A DNA stretch of 64,000 bases from Anoplopoma fimbria. Taxonomy: Eukaryota > Chordata > Actinopteri > Perciformes > Anoplopomatidae. The notes below the pieces were generated by a model that saw nothing but the letters and a program-made list of their open reading frames with translations, was not told the DNA's origin and searched no databases. The stretch lies in NCBI RefSeq assembly GCF_027596085.1, contig NC_072465.1:11894857-11958856 (forward strand). Reading direction: 5' to 3'. The translations under genes were made by a program, and so were the position numbers. This document shows, piece by piece, positions 57,586 to 64,000 of the stretch (the first letter of the stretch is position 1; each line of letters starts with the position of its first letter).

Positions 57586-60500
57586 CTCTGCTGTCACCTC
57601 CTGCTGCGAGGCAACAGTGTTAACCCCTGCAGCACCACGATGACACAGGTAGTCCTATCAAAGGGTTTTCCTTGTGCTTTGGGGAACTGTACCCTTTAAG
57701 TCAAGTTCAGGTTGCTGGACTGCTTTTTTCATTTCAGTGGTTCTCTTCATCCACACTGGACTAAAAGCTCATTCCATCAACATGTTTAGGTGTGAAGATT
57801 CTTCTCAAACCAGCTGTTTGACTCTGCTTCCCTCTAGTGGCTCCAAAGAAAAGAGCAGTTTAATGAATTAAGAAGAGAAGTTGTGTTACTGTATATAATG
57901 ATGAAGAGGGCCTTAATGGAGCAGTTGAAGTCAGTTACATTGGTAGCATGCGGAATGTTCTTTCAAATCCCTCTGATTGCTTTTTTTTGGTAGAAAATTA
58001 AACTGTTAGGGTTAAAATTGTAGTAAGATGCACCCCTGTCTTATTGATACTACCACTAGGATTTTCCAGGATAATTTCTAAATTCTAATATGGGGCTTTA
58101 AAGACCTTAACTCCCCCTGACCATGTTGAAAAATGACACTGTACATGAATTAGTTCTAGCCCTCCTCAACTGCCTCTGGAAAAGAGGTGTACACCTTCAG
58201 TATGTCCAAATGCCTGGGTTCTATTTTCTGGTGTATCAATAACACAATAACACTCACTGCCTTTCTAGTGTTATGGATAACTTCTAAAGTTTTCACTTTA
58301 GCAAAATAATTCAGCCTTACTGTATTACTGTATTTTTAATCGTACAAAAGGTTGGTTCTTAAAACAAATACAATCAAAGATACAGAACATTTTAAAAGAT
58401 ACAGATAAGTTAAAAATCAAATATTTTTCAAAAAGCATATTTACAAAATGTATTTACTTATATGATTAGTGCCGATACTACGCAGCTGGTAACCCTTGTG
58501 TTGGTCATCCCTATACACCATCAGTCTATAGGTCATCAGCAAGAAAATATAATGCAAGCAGGCTCTGAACCTGCAATCTGAAACTGAACATGCACACCAG
58601 TGATTATTAAAAAGAAGCCAAACATGTGTACAGAAAATAAAGGGGCCTGAAAAGAGAGTAAGAAGAATCAAAAATGACAAAGAACTTGCCTTTACCAGCC
58701 GAGAACAAAGACTAAAGAATAAAAGCAGCAGTTTCTTTGGAGTCATATGTTGAATGCATAGAATCTGAGCAGCAGACTAGCTGGTCTTTCCATCTGTCAG
58801 AACTTCTATCTGTTGTGATAAAAGTAGGCAGCATTACATTGCTACCTGCCCACAACAGAAGAAAGAAGCCACCTCAAATTTTTGTATATTTTACATTATA
58901 CAGTAATTTGCTTAATGCAGGTAATCACATGATCCAAACTTTATTACTAGGGACTCACTTTATAAGAAAAATAACAAACCATCAGGCCTTATCTTTATTC
59001 TTAAGAAATTTTGAGCGTCAATGAACGTTCCTGACAATCTTTACTTCCATGTCCACATCACCTTATATTATCTAGAAAAGATAACCCAGTCATTTCGCAT
59101 ACGTAAACGTCACAACTTTGTTTTATGCATCTCATTCATTTCATTTCCTCTCATCAGCTAAGCAAACAGAATGAACGTTAGCTTTTCATATTAGATTCAA
59201 TGCTATAAGTAGACTACAATTATCTGAACCATATGAACATTCAGGTTCCCTCATGTGGCTCAAAGGTGACTGCAGATAGAAATGTTAAATAAAAGACTGT
59301 GAAAGAAATTCTGCTTATTGATTTGGAGACCCAAATAAAATCTTCTGCGACCCGCCTGTGGGTCTAGATCCAGTGTTTGGGAACAACTTCTCTAAAACAC
59401 AGTTTACATGTAGATACACTGGTTTATACAGGCCTGAAAAACAATTGGAAACAATAATGTATTGAAAGGCATTCTGGGAAATAAAAAATACTTCCAACTA
59501 AAGTAGACAAGGCAGGTTGGTACTAAAATACTTAATGATGAAAATCATAAAATAATGCAGTGGACATCAGACTGTATGTGATGGAGAACATCAGTGAATG
59601 TTTCCTTTAATGTCCAGAAGCCAAAGCTGACTTAAAACAAAACATCCTCTCTTTACCTGTTCCTGTATCATTTCATCTAAACACATCCCACCTATTCCTT
59701 TTCAGCAATCCATATCCAGTTTATTTAATACTGCTAATTCAAAATCATACCTGACATCCAGTTTATTTTCTTACATCATTCACTCTTTTTTGCAGGGCAC
59801 ATTAACAAAAATAAATGCAGTTTAAAAGGTGTTACAATTTAAATTATGAGCAATAATATAGCAACAAACAACTCTTGTATATGTAATATGAGCTTCTCTG
59901 TGCTTTGAGTACGAGAGCCGGTCTAGCACTGCATGTATGTTGGTTAGGACAGGGGATGTTTGTCCAAATGATCAACATCATTGATTACAAAAATACGTTG
60001 ATTTGCATAATGTGCGTTGGCGCACTGTCAGTATGGATGTGCTCGGTCAAAGCATGCGTTCCCCAAAGAAAACGTTGCAGCTTGAAAAACCTCACCAACC
60101 ATCCTGGCTTTTCCAAGCAGTACAGCTGCAATGCACGAACACTTGAAGCGAAAGCATCCCGGAGCGCTTTGTCAAGACAACACAGTGTCTTGTTTACTTG
60201 TTGGCCCCAATAAAGCATGATATAACAGGGTTATCACCACGCAGAACGTGTTTCTGTTAGTTGTGGTCACTTAGGATAGTTTTTCTAAATGTTTATTTAT
60301 TGCCCCCGTGATAAAAAGCAATTTCTGAACCGTTGTTATGGTAACGGTACACCATGCGCCTTCTTACCTTCTTATTCGAATGCTTTATATTTTCTCTTTA
60401 CTTTAACCGCAATGTATGAGTGATAAAATGGCTTTAACCAACTATACAGACTGTTGTTAGATTCTGTAAATCATTTCAATTATTTCCCTTATCCAAAACC

Positions 60501-62188
60501 AATGAAAACAATAGATTTGCCAGAGACATCAGTACAAATACAGAATTTCCAGATCAAGGTAAGGGTTGCTAACATACTCTGATTAAATTCATCCATCTGT
60601 CACAGCAATCTTTTAAATTTGACAATCAGACTTTTTTTGATCAGGCTTCTGACAAATTGGGACTTATTACATTTATTTGACGTTCACATTTGATTTAAGA
60701 CAATTTAATAAAATATTGAAATATTAATCACACATTTTTTATATTTATTTGGGGTAAATTGTTTTATTAATCAGAAATGCAAAATAAATTATAGTTAGAA
60801 TAATGGATAATTAGTTGTTTGATGAACCGACTAATTGAAAAAATTATCTTTAGGTGCAGCCCTAATGTTATTGCATGTGAGTCAGTGTGTGCGAGCTACT
60901 GGCTCTGCAGCTGTTGTTTGCACCGTTTGTGCTGTTAGCACTGTGAGCTGCAAGTGGCCGGCTCAGCCGTTTCAATGTTGAGAACCGTGTGGAGGTAATC
61001 CCTCAATCATAGATATGCTTTGAATATTGAATTAGCACCTTTACGACCAGTCTGTCTTCTAAGGTTTATTTGCACAAACAAATTACTCATTAGTGAAAAA
61101 TCCATATTGTACCAAACCACAAAGGACACAAAAAAATGTTGAACACTGTGACTTTGTTTTGAGTAGAGTTTGTTAAAATCATAAGCATCATCACATTAAC
61201 AATTTGTAATTAGCATGAATATCAATGAATTATGTCTTAATGAATCGTGTTAAAGTTAATAACTCAATTATTCAATATCATATGATCAAACTAATATAAA
61301 TGCGTTTCATCCAATTTAGGAAAGGAGAGAGGACAAGTAAAGCTTTGGTTTAAAAGCTATAGAGGTCTAGTGTCTGTGTTCATATACAGCAGCAGTCTGT
61401 GGTTTTCTGATTCAGAAAAACATTAGCATTGTTGCTGCTCTGACTTACAGAGGCTAACTGGCTACATTTGGTAGCCAAAGTCAATTTTACACAATTTATT
61501 AATATGAATATTCATAGTTTGCTTTGTGTGCGGATTGCATCAGAAAGTATGGAATAGAAACAACAGGTATGGCTTCATTTTTGTCCAAGCTGTTGCAGCG
61601 CAGTGCACTACTGGTCAGTGTTTGATGTCTTCGTTAGAATACTGTACATTTTTAGGTATTGTGTTTCTTACACTAACCAAACGTCAAAGGGCAGAACGTG
61701 GGGCTGCAGAAATATATGGTTCTGCTGAAACGGCAACAATGTCTCCTACAAAATGAACTGCTTTCTCAATTAGGTTCCAAGGGAAATGTACGTTCTTATG
61801 GTCTTAAAAATTAAGGTTGTAAACTGAAGCAAAGCAAAACGAGAAAAAACCCCAACTTGGTTCTGTTTAGTAAAAACTTCATGGTTTGGCTTAAAATAAC
61901 TATTCATAAAAAAACAAACCTGGAGGAGATACGTTTTTCTCCAAACATAATTGACATGCAGTTTTGTTGGATGTGAACGTAGTTTTAAGGCTTAACAATG
62001 ACCTTAAATTAAATACAAACACTAGCAAGTGTAACCCATTCCCCAAGATTACTATAATCAATAAAACTGTTTATGTTAGTGTTGTGTGAGAAACAGTTTT
62101 TCCCCTACCCTTCCAATGTTCAGTTTAGATTTATAGATGGGGGCCTTCCCTCATTCCAGTGCACCCAGTTAAAATCTGAAGTATTATT
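57586..62188. other. Spacer between the Rex3 copy and nampt, no gene seen
   Basis: AT-rich sequence. Frames at 58441-58746 (minus), 58737-59024, 59905-60213 and 61526-61756 were read; none has a recognisable domain or splice signals. The right part may belong to a long nampt 3' untranslated region. Confidence 0.55.
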
Positions 62189-62215
62189 TTTATTGTGCGA
62201 GGATTTGTGGTCGCT

Positions 62216-63554
62216 CTAATGAATCCCGTTGATGTGATTGTGCAGCAGCTCCTGTTCATGGTTGTGCAGGGTGGGGTTCACCTCCTCGTCCCTCAGCCGA
62301 GCGTTCTTCCTGATCTCCTCCAGGGAGTAGTCCTGCACCAGGCTGCCATTCTCAAAAACAGTCATCAGCAGGTCCTGGAGAACGCAGAGCACACCGTTTA
62401 ATGGCAAATGTGCCTCATAATACCAGATACAGTAGTTTGTCAAGTGCACTTGAGAAGTGTTTAATGGCAGCTGTGAATAGTTTCTGTGGCTCTGGAGGAG
62501 CTTTGTTGATCTGATAACATTAATCAAGACATCACTTGAGTGTCTTTGCTTAGGACCACACATTTTAAAACAGAATGCTTTCATTACAAGCGGAGGACAT
62601 GGGCCTGTACCAGGCAGGGAGGGTCAAATGAACAACGCGACTAAAAGTCAGTATATCTTGGCCCATGCTGCACTGATTCTGAAGATTCTTTTTAAATATC
62701 CGTTTCTTGTGAGTTCCCTATCTTTAGGAAAGAATCACACAACTGAAAATCTTTGGAAAAAACAAGATGAGGGTGGGGCCCCCTGGTATACCACACCATC
62801 ACAACGTCCCCGGATTGATTACCAATTCATTTTTATACAAAACGCAACAAACAAGTACACAAAAAAAGAGCCCGGGCTAGGTTGAGTTAGCTTTATAAAC
62901 TACTTGAAATACTTTTTCTTGTAATCACAAGTATAAAACACTCTCTTATAGTCCGACTGAATAAGAGACTTGGAGACGTTTATGCAAAAAACAAAACCAT
63001 CTGTAGTCATTGCTTCCTGGCTGCTAGAGTTAATTTAGATGTGAAGTGGCATAAAATGTTGAAAGGATTTATTTGATGAGAAACAATAGGAAAGAGGGTG
63101 TTTTCTGAGTGGAAAATGTAAGTCCTCCGTGATTTTATCCAGCAGCAGAAAAACAAACAAAAGCAAGGACCAAGTCCATACCGAACCGTAAATTTGGGTC
63201 CTGAAAATGGGACTCCCGAGTGTGCATTATACAATATTCCAGTTAGCTAACATGATTACACAAGGACATTCCCTCATCTTGCAGTCTGCAATTTCAGGCA
63301 GGCTGGGCATGATGGACACTTTTATATAAAAGAATAAGGATCAAAGTGTATGTGTGTATGTATAAATAAAACAGTGATAATCCAGATCTAATGGTAGTGA
63401 GCATTCAAAAGGAAGTGCTGAGACTAACCTCCTCAGGCTTCCCGGCCCCTCTCTCTATCGTCTCTAAGAGGCCATCAGAGTTTCTCCTTAGAGATAATCG
63501 ACCCCTCTTTGACCCTTTGGACGGGTCGGTCACCGGCTGCTTGTACACGTCCAT
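62216..63554 (-). CDS. nampt: Nicotinamide phosphoribosyltransferase, last two exons (5' partial)
   Basis: NAMPT makes nicotinamide mononucleotide from nicotinamide and PRPP, the rate-limiting NAD salvage step. Two minus-strand exons are read, 63554-63429 (42 codons) and 62374-62216 (52 codons plus TAG), both phase 0 with GT-AG borders. The first contains DPSKGSKRGRLSLRR, the second DLLMTVFENGSLVQDYSLEEIRKN. Both match the C-terminal part of vertebrate NAMPT, where RSKKGRLSL and DEIRKNAQ occupy these places. After IRKNA the human protein ends within about 12 residues. This one runs on for about 27, with a His/Asn/Glu-rich tail (HNHEQELLHNHINGIH). A minus-strand AATAAA is at 62189-62194, very close to the stop. 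The active-site residues lie in exons right of the window. Which fish paralogue this is cannot be settled here. Confidence 0.9.
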
Positions 63555-64000
63555 CTGGAAGAGAAAGAAAAAAAGAAAATAAGTGAAATCATCTGCTTCA
63601 AATGCTCATGAGCACATTGAAAAAAATAAGTCTCTTTGAGGATTATTGTATCTGTGACACACAATGAAGAAACTGTGTTTTTTTTATTCATTTTCTTCAA
63701 AATTCATTTTTAAGCAACATGTCTATTACAGATAAAACAATTCATACCATGACAAAGACATGGTTTTCATGCAGTGAAAGGTGTAATAGGAGTGTGTTTT
63801 TAAACCTAACAGTGCTGTATTACAGAGCCACACACAGTCAAGTACAGTGAGATGCATGTACAGATGCTTTATAGTTGACAAATAGTTTGTCACAAATTAG
63901 TTTTTTTTGTAGTTTTGGCATCATTCCTGTAAGCTTCTGTAATGAAATGAATGGCAATCACATATAGACAGTATTACAGTTTCCCCTTCCATACAAGTGG

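Noticed and set aside
59905..60213. 102-codon frame near nampt
   Set aside because: No recognisable domain, no splice context and AT-rich surroundings.

Overview
The window is a piece of a ray-finned (teleost) fish chromosome. It holds long AT-rich introns with GT-AG borders, many microsatellites, several families of short interspersed repeats, and a Rex3-like RTE retrotransposon ending in GATG repeats. No bacterial, viral or organellar gene organisation is visible. All protein calls come from reading exons, splice sites and translated motifs by eye; no search was run.

Layout. (1) 1-9161, plus strand: the last ten coding exons of camk1g, a calcium/calmodulin-dependent kinase I gamma with a C-terminal prenylation box; its first exons lie left of the window. 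(2) 10219-29299, minus strand: a complete lamb3 (laminin beta-3), rebuilt here as 22 coding exons plus one non-coding first exon. It encodes 1159 residues, close to the roughly 1170 of mammalian LAMB3. The two genes converge, with a palindromic MITE between and across their 3' ends. (3) 29300-33340: repeat-rich spacer with one unexplained candidate terminal exon (minus strand, 31326-31400). (4) 33382-34988, plus strand: g0s2 with a TATA box, a non-coding first exon and a single coding exon. The order and orientation camk1g(+), lamb3(-), g0s2(+) match human 1q32.2. (5) 34989-40088: repeat-rich spacer with two MITEs. (6) 40089-52430, minus strand: ldlrad2, a CUB + LDL-receptor-A + transmembrane protein in five exons. 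(7) 53815-56934: a nearly full-length but frameshifted Rex3/RTE LINE, plus strand. (8) 57000-62188: no gene seen. (9) 62189-63554 and beyond the right edge, minus strand: the last two exons of a nampt gene (nicotinamide phosphoribosyltransferase), with an unusual long C-terminal tail.

The genes are separate vertebrate loci rather than a pathway: epithelial adhesion (lamb3), control of fat breakdown (g0s2), calcium signalling (camk1g), NAD salvage (nampt) and a poorly known membrane receptor (ldlrad2). No novel multi-gene system was found. The points most worth a second look are the orphan terminal exon, the nampt tail, the enlarged ldlrad2 protein with a cysteine-rich cytoplasmic part, and several interspersed repeat families that recur inside the window and can be compared with each other.
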